From positions 1 to 49,602 of the forward strand of contig CANMKA010000029.1 of assembly GCA_947498355.1 (NCBI GenBank): DNA of 49,602 nt. Direction: 5' to 3'. Positions 16,963 to 26,225 of this stretch are shown piece by piece (within the stretch, counting starts at the first letter, position 1; the number at the start of each line of letters is the position of its first letter). The notes under the pieces were generated by a model. It had not been told where the DNA came from. It did no database searches and saw only the letters and a program-made list of their open reading frames with translations. The translations under genes and the position numbers were made by a program. Source of the stretch: an uncultured Paraglaciecola sp. (GTDB lineage: Bacteria > Pseudomonadota > Gammaproteobacteria > Enterobacterales > Alteromonadaceae).

Positions 16963-17344
16963 CTTTACCTGTCACCAACCACTTACGGCTTAACCAGGCA
17001 ATCACACTGAGGGCCACTAAGGTACTACTCATACCCACCAATAGAATTTTACCCCCACTTTGAGCAATTAAATCTCCGTACTGAATAATCCCTACGCATA
17101 CCGGCAAGAAAACAAACGACAAATATTTAACAATACGCTGCACGGGTTGTTGAAACAACGCCTGAGCTGACAGCCCAAACCGCTCTGCAACCATTAGCCC
17201 AAGTGCGAAGCACAACATTCCCCACAAAGGCGAGGGCAAAAAGGGGGCGTAAACATTCAACCATTTACCCAGCACTAAGCACACAGCTACGGCTGCAGCT
17301 AACGCCCCATATCCGACTGCGCCTTTAAGTAAACCGATTAGCAT
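16955..17344 (-). CDS. lrgA: LrgA/CidA-family holin-like protein
   Basis: The predicted protein has 129 residues with four membrane helices. PLWGMLCFALGLM (about 39-51) and FLPVCVGIIQYGDLI (about 79-93) match the CidA/LrgA consensus (P..V.GM and FvPa.VGi..y). It forms a two-gene unit with lrgB downstream (8 bp overlap), and the pair lies 12 bp after the hydrolase gene on the same strand. No LytSR or LysR regulator is adjacent, so control is not evident. Confidence 0.92.
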   Translation of the reverse strand: MLIGLLKGAVGYGALAAAVAVCLVLGKWLNVYAPFLPSPLWGMLCFALGLMVAERFGLSAQALFQQPVQRIVKYLSFVFLPVCVGIIQYGDLIAQSGGKILLVGMSSTLVALSVIAWLSRKWLVTGKDD

Positions 17345-17356
17345 AATTGCGAAACC

Positions 17357-18379
17357 TTAAAGGGTGTGAATAAAAGCATGCATGGACTCAAGCATGGACT
17401 CAAAAAGTGGATTAGCTTTTGAGCCACGACATAACACCGATACGTCAGTTACCGAGTTATCTTCTGGCATGTGTGCTAATTGTGATTCACTGATAACTAA
17501 ATCTGCATGGCATACATCGAATTTTTTACCAATCCGAAACCATACACTTGACCCAGTATTGATTGCTAATAGCTTCTCGACGCCACGAATTGGCGTGGTC
17601 AAATCGGCCTCGGAGTGAGCCGCCCAAATAGGAAAACTAGGAGGCGATTGCTCACTAAGGTGCCTAACAGACTTGATCACTTCCATTAGCTCACCCGCAG
17701 CGTAACGTGCCACAACGGGATACTTATAGGGGTTATCGCCCTGGGTTTGATAGGTGCCATCTAACCACTTCATCAACAATTTGATGCCCCACACTTGAGT
17801 CAGTGACTCAACGCTCGACGTTAACGCTAGCGCCCCAGAAAACAACAGCACACCCGAGACCTTATTTGGGTGCAATAAACTGTATTCGGTTGCCAAGGCT
17901 CCGCCAGTAGAGAAGCCACCAATAATAGTCTTTGTTCCCAAAGGAGCGGCAATATTGGTTACCGCCTCAACATGAGCGCGCCAACGGTCTGACAACAAAG
18001 GATCTTGCATATCTGCATCTGCCTGTTTCTTCCCGTGGCCCGGCAATAAAGCCACCACCACGTTGTAACCTTGGCTATGCAAAGATTGGGCAATAGAGGT
18101 TAAGTAAAAAGGCGAGTCACTTAGCCCATGAAACAATACCACCACTTTATCTTTGGGTTGACCATGATGCAGAATAAAGGGCGCATTACCCTCGTTCCGT
18201 AAGGTACTGGAGCAAACTTTAAATTGCTGCCCTTGAGGTTGCTGACACCCCTGAATAGTCCCTAATTCTTGTTCATAAAGTTGTGCGAACTGATCAAAGG
18301 ATAACTGCAATTCTGGTTCAGCCCCATGGCTAGAAAAACACACACAAGATAACCAAAAGAAAATACGGTAGACGTTCAT
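17357..18379 (-). CDS. Exported alpha/beta-hydrolase (carboxylesterase/lysophospholipase-like)
   Basis: The predicted protein has 340 residues from the ATG at 18379, chosen because a signal peptide (MNVYRIFFWLSCVCFSSHGA) starts there; the open frame upstream (36 codons) has no signal-like character. The alpha/beta-hydrolase core shows the oxyanion-hole strand VVVLFHGLSDSP (about 79-90), nucleophile elbow GGFSTGG with Ser157, the likely catalytic Asp in AAHSEADLTTP, and His in DVCHADLVI. It resembles serine aminopeptidase S33/monoacylglycerol-lipase-type hydrolases, but the substrate is unknown. Extra Cys residues suggest periplasmic disulfides. It is followed closely by lrgAB and may share their transcript. 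Confidence 0.82.
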   Translation of the reverse strand: MNVYRIFFWLSCVCFSSHGAEPELQLSFDQFAQLYEQELGTIQGCQQPQGQQFKVCSSTLRNEGNAPFILHHGQPKDKVVVLFHGLSDSPFYLTSIAQSLHSQGYNVVVALLPGHGKKQADADMQDPLLSDRWRAHVEAVTNIAAPLGTKTIIGGFSTGGALATEYSLLHPNKVSGVLLFSGALALTSSVESLTQVWGIKLLMKWLDGTYQTQGDNPYKYPVVARYAAGELMEVIKSVRHLSEQSPPSFPIWAAHSEADLTTPIRGVEKLLAINTGSSVWFRIGKKFDVCHADLVISESQLAHMPEDNSVTDVSVLCRGSKANPLFESMLESMHAFIHTL

Positions 18380-18501
18380 AGTAGTCTTAAGTAAGGAATC
18401 AAAAAATAGATAACCAATAGTATAGAGGTGCCCAACAAAAAGAAACGTTTGCCGCAGGCTAGAGCTGTTTATGATTGTGTAAACCAATCCTAATCCTATA
18501 A

Positions 18502-18528
18502 AAAAGGGTGCTGAACCAGCACCCTTTT
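18502..18528 (-). terminator. Rho-independent terminator after the peroxiredoxin gene
   Basis: AAAAGGGTGCTG (18502-18513), an AAC loop, then a perfect 12 bp complement (18517-18528). On the minus strand a T tract follows. It separates the peroxiredoxin gene from the hydrolase gene. Confidence 0.9.
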
Positions 18529-18599
18529 ACCTTACACATTATATCTAGTGAGCTTAGTTTTTATCCAAACGAATAAGCGCTAAACACCTAGCTAAACTT

Positions 18600-19340
18600 T
18601 TATGCAAAGTAAGCTTCTAAGTCGTCTGAGCCACCTATTAGCTTGCCACCAATAAAGACTTGAGGCCAAGTTTCTTTACCCGATAAAGCTTTTAGTGCGG
18701 TGAAAGACACTTCTTTACCCATAACTAATTCTTGATACTCAAAGCCTTTTTCCGCCAATAAAGCTTTTGCTTTGGCACAGTAAGGGCAGCCAGGCTTAGT
18801 TAAAATAGTCGTTGCTTCAGACGGTTTTGCTTCTGGAGCCAAGTAAGCCAGCATAGTATCAGCGTCAGATACTTCAAACGGGTCGCCTGGAAGATCAGGT
18901 TCAATAAACATTTTGTCTACTACGCCGTCTTTAACCAGCATAGAGTAGCGCCAGCTACGCTTACCAAAGCCTATTTCAGACTTGTCTACTAACAGACCCA
19001 TGCCTTCGGTGAACTCTCCGTTACCATCAGGGATAAGGGTAACGTTTTCAGACTCTTGATCTTCTGCCCATGCGTTCATTACAAAGGTATCGTTTACCGA
19101 CATACAAACTATGTCATCAACGCCATTCGCTTTAAACGTTTTAGCTAGCTCGTTGTATCGCGGTAAGTGAGTAGACGAACACGTTGGGGTAAAAGCACCC
19201 GGCAATGAAAATACAACAACTGTTTTCCCTTTAAACAACTCGTCGGTTGTTACGTTTTTCCACTCATCGTTTGCTCGAGTAGCAAACGTAACTTGTGGAA
19301 CCGCTTGTCCTGCTTTGTCTTCAAAATTTGGGTTTGACAT
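18600..19340 (-). CDS. Peroxiredoxin 5-glutaredoxin fusion (hybrid Prx/Grx)
   Basis: The protein has 246 residues. Residues 1-165 form a Prx5/AhpE-like peroxiredoxin with peroxidatic Cys54 in PGAFTPTCSSTHLP. Residues 175-246 form a glutaredoxin with CPYC at 185-188 and a TWPQVFIGGKLIGG substrate-binding block. In the known hybrid enzymes, for example in Haemophilus, the fused glutaredoxin reduces the peroxidatic Cys with glutathione, so one polypeptide removes hydroperoxides. The start is supported by GGAG eight bases upstream. It is transcribed alone with its own terminator. No oxyR gene is adjacent and no convincing OxyR site was seen. Confidence 0.96.
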   Translation of the reverse strand: MSNPNFEDKAGQAVPQVTFATRANDEWKNVTTDELFKGKTVVVFSLPGAFTPTCSSTHLPRYNELAKTFKANGVDDIVCMSVNDTFVMNAWAEDQESENVTLIPDGNGEFTEGMGLLVDKSEIGFGKRSWRYSMLVKDGVVDKMFIEPDLPGDPFEVSDADTMLAYLAPEAKPSEATTILTKPGCPYCAKAKALLAEKGFEYQELVMGKEVSFTALKALSGKETWPQVFIGGKLIGGSDDLEAYFA

Positions 19341-19678
19341 AATTTCTCCAGTTAGTTGTAGTCCAATTTAATATTTTTGTTGCGCTAAACCGTTTCGGTA
19401 AAAAGATAATAGAACAATTATTTAATTTAACAAAAACGTTTAAATAGATGATAGCGTTCTGTTTTTTAGATGATAAGCCCATTGATTAACAAATGGCTTT
19501 ACTCTCTACTAACAAAAACTCGCTAAGTTTGTATCAGATGTTACGTCACAATCTTAAATTAAGCTCATGATTTAGGGTAATTTATGTAGATTTATTTAAC
19601 TGGTATTTTGTATCAGTCGACCGACATAACATGCTATTTTTCTAACACCTATAGTTTTAAAAACACTAAACCCGCCCC
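19341..19678. other. Gene-free stretch upstream of the peroxiredoxin gene
   Basis: This AT-rich interval between the peroxiredoxin start and the yacG stop holds the peroxiredoxin ribosome-binding site. I see no clear terminator hairpin for yacG, no RNA gene and no repeat. A weak TATTAT-like -10 lies about 80 bp before the peroxiredoxin start. Confidence 0.5.
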
Positions 19679-19909
19679 CTACTCTTTAAAAAAAGACTCA
19701 GGATTTTCCATTAGCAAGGCTTCAATATCTTCGATATCAGGTAAGGCAGTGACTTGTTGGTCTTTATTTGCTGCGCAAGGAATAGCTTTTTCTTCATTGG
19801 CCCATTCACCTAGATCAATTAGTTGGCAGGTTTTACTACAAAAAGGCCGGTGAATATTGTCTGGTGACCACTCTAGTTCGGCCTGGCATTGGGGACAGTT
19901 GACTTTCAT
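19679..19909 (-). CDS. yacG: DNA gyrase inhibitor/zinc-ribbon protein YacG
   Basis: The protein has 76 residues. Four zinc-ligand cysteines appear as CPQC (5, 8) and CSKTC (24, 28), followed by the conserved [10 protein letters not shown] segment and an acidic tail. E. coli YacG binds GyrB and inhibits gyrase. It starts where zapD stops (1 bp overlap, TAATG), in the conserved order pilD-coaE-zapD-yacG. Confidence 0.95.
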   Translation of the reverse strand: MKVNCPQCQAELEWSPDNIHRPFCSKTCQLIDLGEWANEEKAIPCAANKDQQVTALPDIEDIEALLMENPESFFKE

Positions 19910-20661
19910 TAGCAGCTCGCCAGTTTAAAGCTAACAGTAGATTCTACGCCAGTAGAACCGTCGGCAGCAGGAGTAAAAGAAGTAAAACGAATCGCATAAC
20001 GGTACTTGTTCCCCGACAAAATAGGGTAAAAACCTTGATCTGTAGGGCTAAGTACTCGAATTAACTCGTTCTTGTCATCGGCTACACCTTGATAAAACCC
20101 ATTGTTCGCATCAACCACACTAAAACGGCCTCGCTCTCGTAAAAAGGACAAGGTCATGTCGATCGCATGTTGCACAGGTAAGATTTCTTGCAACCAACGG
20201 CTTATATCAAGGAGTTTATTTTTTGCAGGTTGTTGTAACCAATAGTGTAAGTTTGGCAAATCGAAGCCACAAGTCCCACCAGGGATGGCAAAGCGTTGAC
20301 GAATCGAAGACAAAAAGCGGTCTTCTTTTAATTCAGAGCCTATTTTTTTTGCGCCTTTTAATGACTCCCGCAAGCGTAAAATTTTCTGTAAGGCATGTTG
20401 CAGAGCATCATTGTCGATATTGGGGTGTTGTGACCAGATCACTAGGTTTTTTTCGTGAGTTTCTATGTCTTTCAGTACGTCATTGCGTAGGTCAAGACGC
20501 TCTAGTAAATCAAGTAAAGTAAAAAGCCCATCGAGTAAATTGATGTATTGCCAATCTTCGCTAGCTTGCTTGCCGTGCTCTAACTGTTTGAATAATTGCT
20601 CCAATCTAAGATACGTACGTACCTTTTCATTTAGCGGAAATTCGTAAATAGCGTGAGACAT
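19909..20661 (-). CDS. zapD: Cell division protein ZapD (FtsZ-associated)
   Basis: The protein has 250 residues, typical for ZapD (YacF). It begins with [20 protein letters not shown], a family signature, and carries the [15 protein letters not shown] block and the C-terminal beta-domain ([10 protein letters not shown]). ZapD crosslinks FtsZ filaments at the division ring. It lies between coaE and yacG on the same strand, as in many gammaproteobacteria. About 80 bp separate it from coaE, with no clear terminator between them. Confidence 0.95.
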   Translation of the reverse strand: MSHAIYEFPLNEKVRTYLRLEQLFKQLEHGKQASEDWQYINLLDGLFTLLDLLERLDLRNDVLKDIETHEKNLVIWSQHPNIDNDALQHALQKILRLRESLKGAKKIGSELKEDRFLSSIRQRFAIPGGTCGFDLPNLHYWLQQPAKNKLLDISRWLQEILPVQHAIDMTLSFLRERGRFSVVDANNGFYQGVADDKNELIRVLSPTDQGFYPILSGNKYRYAIRFTSFTPAADGSTGVESTVSFKLASC

Positions 20662-20744
20662 AGCACCTTAATCGTTACAAGTTTTGAGAGCAGAAAAATT
20701 GGAAGTTCATTGTAGAGAATTTTTACGTGAATCAATAGACCCAA

Positions 20745-21353
20745 TTAACGAAAAGACTCAGCAAGCGCTAAATAGATTTGGTGTAGCTCGTCTACTTTTT
20801 CAATCAGTTGAGTGCTGTCGCCATTATTGTCTATGATGTGGTCGGCAGCCGCTAAGCGCTCTTCACGACTCACTTGAGCTTGCATAATCGCCCGAACTTG
20901 CGCAGCGTCTGTGTCGTCTCGCAACATAGTGCGTTCGATTTGATGTTGCTCGTCTACATCCACGACCAACACGCTATTCACTAAGCTTTGTAGATTATTT
21001 TCAACCAGCAAAGGCACGCTTAACAAACAGTATACCGAACCAGCAGCTTGGCTTTGTTGCACCATTTGCTCACGAATAAGAGGGTGTAACAAGGCATTCA
21101 ACCACGCTTTAAGGCGGCTATCCTTGAAAATAATATCTCGCAGCTTAGGACGGTCTAACTCGCCTTTGGCGGTCACGATTAAACCACCAAATTTGTCTAC
21201 AATTTGACTTAGGCCATCACTACCGGGTGCCACCACTTGTCTAGCAATGACATCTGCATCCACTACCTCTATACCTTTTTGAGCGAACAAGTTAGTCACA
21301 GTCGTTTTACCGCTGCCTATGCCGCCTGTCACACCTACAACAAATTGGCTCAT
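20745..21353 (-). CDS. coaE: Dephospho-CoA kinase
   Basis: The protein has 202 residues. The P-loop is GGIGSGKTT (10-18), followed by VVDADVIARQVVAPGS, which carries the acidic catalytic and substrate-binding residues, and a LID region with MLRDDTDAAQVRAIM. It phosphorylates dephospho-CoA, the last step of coenzyme A synthesis. Its start overlaps the pilD stop by 4 bp, so expression is coupled to the pilus gene upstream. Confidence 0.97.
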   Translation of the reverse strand: MSQFVVGVTGGIGSGKTTVTNLFAQKGIEVVDADVIARQVVAPGSDGLSQIVDKFGGLIVTAKGELDRPKLRDIIFKDSRLKAWLNALLHPLIREQMVQQSQAAGSVYCLLSVPLLVENNLQSLVNSVLVVDVDEQHQIERTMLRDDTDAAQVRAIMQAQVSREERLAAADHIIDNNGDSTQLIEKVDELHQIYLALAESFR

Positions 21354-22237
21354 GGTAATATCCAGTCCCAGTACATAGCCACTATTGGCTCACCGAACAT
21401 AAGCGTTAACCAACCCGCTGTTGCTAAATAAGGCCCAAAAGGAATGGGCTGGCTTTTGTCTTTGCCTTGTATCGACAACAGGGTAATCCCGACTATCGCT
21501 CCCACTAAAGACGACATTAAAATCACCACGGGCAGGTGCTGCCACCCTACCCAAGCACCCAGTGCTGCCAGTAATTTAAAATCGCCGTATCCCATACCCT
21601 CTTTGCCAGTAAGCAATTTAAACGCCCAATACAGGCTCCATAAAGACAAATACCCCAAGGCTGCACCTATAATCGCATCTTGGCTAGACACAAAAGGCGC
21701 GTTTATGCTGACAACCAACCCCAACCATAACAACGAAAGGGTCAGTTGGTCGGGCAATAACATAGTGTCTAGATCGATAAAGGTCATGGCAATTAACAAC
21801 CAAGTCGCGACGATTGCCGCACATCCTCCTAAACCGTAACCAAACTGCCAGGCCACCAAGGCCGACAAAGCGCCAGTAGCCAGCTCAATCAAAGGATAAC
21901 GAACTGAAATAGGGTTGCTGCAATTACTGCATTTACCTCTAAGCCATAGCCAGCTGAGTACCGGAATATTCTCCCATGCTCGAATTTTATGTTGGCACTT
22001 GGGGCAAGTAGAGTCTGGTTTAATTAAGTTAAATGGCGGGACTGTATCGCCAGTAGGTGCCTGCTCATTGCTCTGTTGAGCTTGATAAAAGGCGATTTCA
22101 GCTTGCCAACGACGATCCATCATAACTGGCAATCGATAAATCACCACATTGAGAAAGCTCCCGACAAGCAGCCCCAATACGCCAACAAAACAAATAAAAA
22201 AGGTTGGCGACTCGGCCATTAACTGAAATATATCCAT
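21350..22237 (-). CDS. pilD: Type IV prepilin peptidase/N-methyltransferase
   Basis: The protein has 295 residues with about eight membrane helices. The N-terminal methylation domain has the GSFLNVVIYRLP block and a zinc tetrad CPKC (78, 81) and CSNC (103, 106). The peptidase aspartates lie in TFIDLDTMLLPD (155/157) and GYGDFKLL (219). It cleaves and N-methylates prepilins such as PilA encoded about 1.5 kb upstream. The gene overlaps coaE by 4 bp, and 220 bp of gene-free DNA separate it from pilC. Confidence 0.97.
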   Translation of the reverse strand: MDIFQLMAESPTFFICFVGVLGLLVGSFLNVVIYRLPVMMDRRWQAEIAFYQAQQSNEQAPTGDTVPPFNLIKPDSTCPKCQHKIRAWENIPVLSWLWLRGKCSNCSNPISVRYPLIELATGALSALVAWQFGYGLGGCAAIVATWLLIAMTFIDLDTMLLPDQLTLSLLWLGLVVSINAPFVSSQDAIIGAALGYLSLWSLYWAFKLLTGKEGMGYGDFKLLAALGAWVGWQHLPVVILMSSLVGAIVGITLLSIQGKDKSQPIPFGPYLATAGWLTLMFGEPIVAMYWDWILP

Positions 22238-22457
22238 GATAAAAAAAGATTACGCAATTCGACTGGTTGTAGCAATAGCTTGCCAGAAAAGCCCGGAGTT
22301 GGCTAAGAAGACTTATCATTAATACCAGAATTTTAGATGACGACTTGCGGGCTAGTGGCAATTTGCACTTATTGCTAGGCTAAATCTTGGTTGCAATAGC
22401 ATAGACTCTAACTTGTAGTCGGCTGCTAACGTTAGTCCAAACATTACAACACAATTA

Positions 22458-23672
22458 TTAGACTACCGCTCCCATTTCAAAGATAGGTAAGTACATAGCG
22501 ACAATAAGCCCTCCTATCACAACTCCCAAAACCGCCATTATCATAGGCTCCAAAAGGCTGGTTAATCCATCAACCATATCATCTACTTCGGCTTCGTATA
22601 TGGTGGCAACTTTACTCAACATTTCGTCTACCGCCCCCGCCTCTTCTCCTATGGCAATCATTTGTACCACCATCTCCGGGAAAACATTAGTAGAACGCAT
22701 GGCCACATTCATTTGTATGCCCCCAGATACTTCCTTCTTTACAAACAAAATAGCATCACGAAACACAGCGTTCCCTGCTGCTCCGGCAGCCGAATCAAGG
22801 GCACCAATCAAAGGTACACCAGCGGCGAAGGTGGTTGACAAGGTACGGGTAAAACGCGCCACTGAGGCTTTTTTTAAGATTTCGCCTATAACAGGGATTT
22901 TTAAGGTTTTAGCGTCTACCGAATCTCTGAGTTTTTGCGATTTACCGTGGGCTTTGGCAAACAAGGTTCCACCAGCAAATAGACCTAACCCAACAAATAA
23001 CCCGTAATTTTGCATGAACTCAGATATGGCTAACACAAACTGCGTAAACGCCGGTAACTCTGCGCCAAAACTAGAAAATATTTCTTCAAACTGAGGTACC
23101 ACAAAAATCAGCAAGATGGTCGTCACAATAAACGCGACCACTATCACAGCTATAGGGTAAAACATGGCTTTTTTAATTTTAGACTTTAAGGCTTCGGCTT
23201 TTTCTTTGTACAGGGCGATGCGATCGTAAATGGTTTCTAGGGCCCCAGACTGTTCACCCGTTTCGACCAAATCACAGTATAAATCATCAAAGTATTTAGG
23301 GTGTTTGCGTAAGGCATTAGACAAAGGGTTACCCGCTTTGACCTCGCCACCAATTTCGGTCAGCAGCTTACGCATAGACCTATTATCATGGCCACTCGCA
23401 ATCATGTCGATACTTTGGATCAAGGTAACCCCTGCCCCCAGCATAGTAGCGAGTTGACGAGATAGAACCGCAATATCCACAGGCTTGATTTTTTGTGCGC
23501 CTTTGCCAAATAAAGGCTTCGCCATTTTTTTTACTTTTCTGGTAGCAATCCCCTGCCTTCGCAATTGATTTTTGGCCTCAACCATCGACATAGCCGAAAT
23601 CTCCCCCTTTACCGACTGGCCATGCTTATTTGAACCTTGATAAGTAAAAGTGGTGGGGGTATTTGAGGCCAT
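22458..23672 (-). CDS. pilC: Type IV pilus inner-membrane platform protein PilC
   Basis: The protein has 404 residues, the normal PilC/GspF length. Two repeated T2SF domains (about 70-195 and 272-395) are seen, the first with IAVLSRQLATMLGAGVTLIQ and the second with VARFTRTLSTTFAAGVPLIG. Three membrane helices lie at about 170-195, 220-240 and 375-400. It anchors the assembly and retraction ATPases. It directly follows the pilA terminator; the pilB ATPase gene that normally precedes pilC is missing from this site. Confidence 0.96.
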   Translation of the reverse strand: MASNTPTTFTYQGSNKHGQSVKGEISAMSMVEAKNQLRRQGIATRKVKKMAKPLFGKGAQKIKPVDIAVLSRQLATMLGAGVTLIQSIDMIASGHDNRSMRKLLTEIGGEVKAGNPLSNALRKHPKYFDDLYCDLVETGEQSGALETIYDRIALYKEKAEALKSKIKKAMFYPIAVIVVAFIVTTILLIFVVPQFEEIFSSFGAELPAFTQFVLAISEFMQNYGLFVGLGLFAGGTLFAKAHGKSQKLRDSVDAKTLKIPVIGEILKKASVARFTRTLSTTFAAGVPLIGALDSAAGAAGNAVFRDAILFVKKEVSGGIQMNVAMRSTNVFPEMVVQMIAIGEEAGAVDEMLSKVATIYEAEVDDMVDGLTSLLEPMIMAVLGVVIGGLIVAMYLPIFEMGAVV

Positions 23673-23706
23673 AAGCGCTTACCTTGAAATAAAATGTAAA
23701 TCAAAA

Positions 23707-23729
23707 AAGGCTCGGGTAAACCGAGCCTT
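23707..23729 (-). terminator. Rho-independent terminator after pilA
   Basis: AAGGCTCGG (23707-23715), loop GTAAA, CCGAGCCTT (23721-23729), followed on the minus strand by TTTTTTGATTT. It makes pilA a single-gene transcript or dampens read-through into pilC. Confidence 0.9.
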
Positions 23730-23758
23730 AAGTTGGTGCGAGTAAATCTAAATTTCTA

Positions 23759-24199
23759 TTAACAAAGGGTAGTAGGAGAACAAGTCGCTACCCAAGTTAA
23801 GTTGCCGCTAGCTTGCTCGGTAGGCGTTAACGTAAAGGTAGCTGGGGTACTAGCATCTGGGCCATCGATATTCGCATCAGTCGCAGCAGTACCTGTGATA
23901 ATACCATTCGCAGTTGCTACACCAGCGATACCTGCAGCAGCAGTAATATCTGCTGGTATACCATTAATGCCGGCATCACAATCAGCTAAGTCTGTGCCTG
24001 TTTGTACGCAAATTTCTACTGCTGTTTTGGCCGCCGAAGTAGCTTTCGTCACCTCTGTGAAACGAGCGTTCTCGGTGAAACTTTGATAAGCAGGCAAGGC
24101 GATTGCTGCCAAAATTCCGATAATCGCCACTACTATCATCAATTCGATTAGGGTAAAGCCGTTTTGGTTGTTTACTTGTTGAGTTTGATTAGTGTTCAT
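23759..24199 (-). CDS. pilA: Type IV major pilin PilA (type IVa)
   Basis: The predicted pilin has 146 residues with a 14-residue leader ending in Gly. The processed protein would begin [20 protein letters not shown], with the conserved Glu5. The C-terminal region has a disulfide-loop pair at the extreme end (TCSPTTLC) and another Cys pair in [15 protein letters not shown]. The D-region is rich in Ala, Gly and Thr with few charges. It is monocistronic: a promoter at 24278-24305 and a terminator just after the stop. In relatives it heads a pilABCD locus; here pilB is absent between it and pilC. Confidence 0.95.
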   Translation of the reverse strand: MNTNQTQQVNNQNGFTLIELMIVVAIIGILAAIALPAYQSFTENARFTEVTKATSAAKTAVEICVQTGTDLADCDAGINGIPADITAAAGIAGVATANGIITGTAATDANIDGPDASTPATFTLTPTEQASGNLTWVATCSPTTLC

Positions 24200-24277
24200 T
24201 GTGTATCTCCAGCGTATTGGGTATTAGTTAATTTAATTCTGTGAGCCGCATCTAGGCTTGTGTTTGAACTCACAATC

Positions 24278-24305
24278 AGTATAGAAGGAGTTAACTAACT
24301 GACAA
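24278..24305 (-). promoter_or_regulatory. Sigma-70 promoter of pilA
   Basis: On the minus strand TTGTCA (24305-24300) and TATACT (24283-24278) are separated by 16 bp, predicting a leader of about 70 bases. GGAG lies 7 bases before the pilA ATG. I found no GG-N10-GC sigma-54 element, although pilA often uses sigma-54 in other genera. Confidence 0.55.
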
Positions 24306-24674
24306 GTATGCAGGGGTATACCTAAGTCTTGCTGGTAAAACAGCAGTTAAAAATAAAAGCGATAAAAATCGGATACTTAGGGGAGTATTTTTGTACCAAG
24401 TTAGCATCTAGCAGGCAGCCAATAATCTTAATGAAAAGTTGGCTAACGCACTGAATTTAGGAGCTTAATTTTTTATTAATCTTGGAGTCAGCCAAGGGTC
24501 ACGGGGGAGAGAGGTATTTGAGTATCTAGGCCTCATGTTCCATCAGAAACTTATACCAACAACAAACACAAGGCCCCAAAAAATCCCATTTTTCTACAGC
24601 AGCTCGGTATTGGTCAATACTTTAAATTGCTCAGGAGGATTTCTTTTTTTGGGGGCGAAAGAGGATGCCTTTGG
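24306..24674. other. Gene-free stretch between nadC and the pilA promoter
   Basis: No ORF, RNA gene, repeat or convincing terminator was found here. The stretch holds no recognisable pilB or pilR remnant. Confidence 0.45.
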
Positions 24675-25517
24675 CTATTTGACTAACAGCAGCGACAAGT
24701 CAATGGCTTGCACATGCTTAGTTAACGCCCCAGAAGATATATAATCGACGCCTAACGTAGACAGGGCTTTAAGCCTTGATTGCGTAATATTGCCCGACAC
24801 TTCAAGCTGGCAATGCCCTTGATTTAACGCGACGGCTTGCTCAAGCATCTCGGTACTAAAGTTATCTAGCATCACAATATCGGCATTGGCGTCCATTGCT
24901 TGTTGCAACTCATGCAAAGACTCGACTTCAACTTCGATGGGTAATTCGGGATGGGTGGCACGAGCTTGGGTAACCGCATTGGCAATTGAGCCGCATGCAG
25001 CAATATGATTTTCTTTAATTAAGTAGGCATCAAATAAGCCAATACGATGGTTTTTACCGCCCCCACAGGTAACTGCATACTTTTGGGCAAGGCGCAATCC
25101 GGGCAGCGTTTTACGCGTATCTAGCAGCTGCGTTTTGGTACCCGCCAGCTCTTTTACGCACTGGGCAACTAGAGTCGCAGTACCAGATAAGGTTTGTAAA
25201 AAATTTAACGCGGTGCGCTCAGCTGTGAGTATTTGCCTTGCATTACCTGCTAGGGTCACTATGGTCTGATTGGCCTTGAGCGATTCGCCATCTTTCGCCT
25301 GCCATTCTAATTTAATATCTGGGTTGATTTGACGAAAGGTCTCTTCAACCCAAGCGCGCCCAGCCAACACACAATCTTCACGCGTGATAATTTTTGCCTG
25401 AATAGTGTGGTGTTTAGGGATCAAATTTGCAGTGATGTCTCCTTCATCGGGATGCGCGCCGTTTAAATCTTCAGACAAAGCCGTACGCACAGATTCTTGG
25501 ATGTGTTTTTCTAACAT
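24675..25517 (-). CDS. nadC: Nicotinate-nucleotide pyrophosphorylase (carboxylating), quinolinate phosphoribosyltransferase
   Basis: The protein has 280 residues. Signature blocks are ALSEDLNGAHPDEGDITA near the N-terminus, ERTALNFLQTLSGTAT, LDTRKTLPGLRLAQKYAV, GGGKNHRIGLFDA.LIKENH, IEVEVES and VMLDNF. It makes nicotinate mononucleotide from quinolinate and PRPP in NAD synthesis. It lies upstream of pilA on the same strand, a common linkage in gammaproteobacteria together with ampD, which is also present here in divergent orientation. Confidence 0.97.
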   Translation of the reverse strand: MLEKHIQESVRTALSEDLNGAHPDEGDITANLIPKHHTIQAKIITREDCVLAGRAWVEETFRQINPDIKLEWQAKDGESLKANQTIVTLAGNARQILTAERTALNFLQTLSGTATLVAQCVKELAGTKTQLLDTRKTLPGLRLAQKYAVTCGGGKNHRIGLFDAYLIKENHIAACGSIANAVTQARATHPELPIEVEVESLHELQQAMDANADIVMLDNFSTEMLEQAVALNQGHCQLEVSGNITQSRLKALSTLGVDYISSGALTKHVQAIDLSLLLVK

Positions 25518-25563
25518 GGGGACTCACAAATATTGACTAGAGGATAAAAGATAAAGCAACCGA

Positions 25564-26052
25564 TTAAAGATGGCGCAGTGACAACCACTCACCCCTTTGG
25601 GTGAATTCTAATTGTTTTAGGGCGCTCATGCCTAGCAAAATCTTATTATCTTGCATCCCTGGATTGAGGTGTGCTGCCACATCACGCAATTCAATATCAC
25701 CTAAGGTTAAGCGCTCAATGCGGGTTTGCGCCACCTGTACTCGACCATTAGCCGTTTGCACCCAATAACCTCGACCTTTTTGCAAACCCAAGGATTCAGC
25801 TAAATGCATAGGGATAGAGACTCGTGTTGCCCCTGTGTCGAGTAAGAACACTACAGGCTGGCCATTAATGCCGCCAGTTGCGATATAATGCCCACTACGA
25901 TTTTGCTTGAGCCTGACTTCAGTGACGCCGCCAACTTGATGACTAACGGGGTCACTGTTGGGATTAAATTGTGCAGCTAACTGCTCGTCAAACATCAAGG
26001 TCAAGAGCCCAAGCCCCACTACCCAAGCAATAATTAACATGCCTTTACCCAT
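25564..26052 (-). CDS. Membrane-anchored retropepsin-like aspartic protease
   Basis: The predicted protein has 162 residues. One membrane helix (about 4-21) is followed by a retropepsin-type domain with VVFLLDTGATRVSIP (catalytic Asp72), then LTLGDIELRDVAAHLNP and ILLGMSALKQLEF. This matches the bacterial clan-AA retropepsin-like family that works as a homodimer with one DTG per monomer. Substrates are unknown. It is 46 bp upstream of nadC and divergent from ampD. The intergenic region contains a 12 bp palindrome CGTTAGCTAACG at 26153-26164. Confidence 0.88.
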   Translation of the reverse strand: MGKGMLIIAWVVGLGLLTLMFDEQLAAQFNPNSDPVSHQVGGVTEVRLKQNRSGHYIATGGINGQPVVFLLDTGATRVSIPMHLAESLGLQKGRGYWVQTANGRVQVAQTRIERLTLGDIELRDVAAHLNPGMQDNKILLGMSALKQLEFTQRGEWLSLRHL

Positions 26053-26225
26053 AGAATTCTCCTGTATACCCCAAGTTATTAGAGGCTAACCCACTTTATG
26101 CCTACCCCACCTAAACATAATAACCCAAGCCAAGTAGCGGGATAACCACTCGCGTTAGCTAACGTCTTATCCTCGATTCAGGTTATGATAATTGGCAGCT
26201 AGCCTTACACCTAATTCAATCACTT

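Noticed and set aside
19380..19480. OxyR site upstream of the peroxiredoxin gene.
   Set aside because: Only scattered ATAG-like tetramers were seen, without the regular spacing of an OxyR tetramer site.
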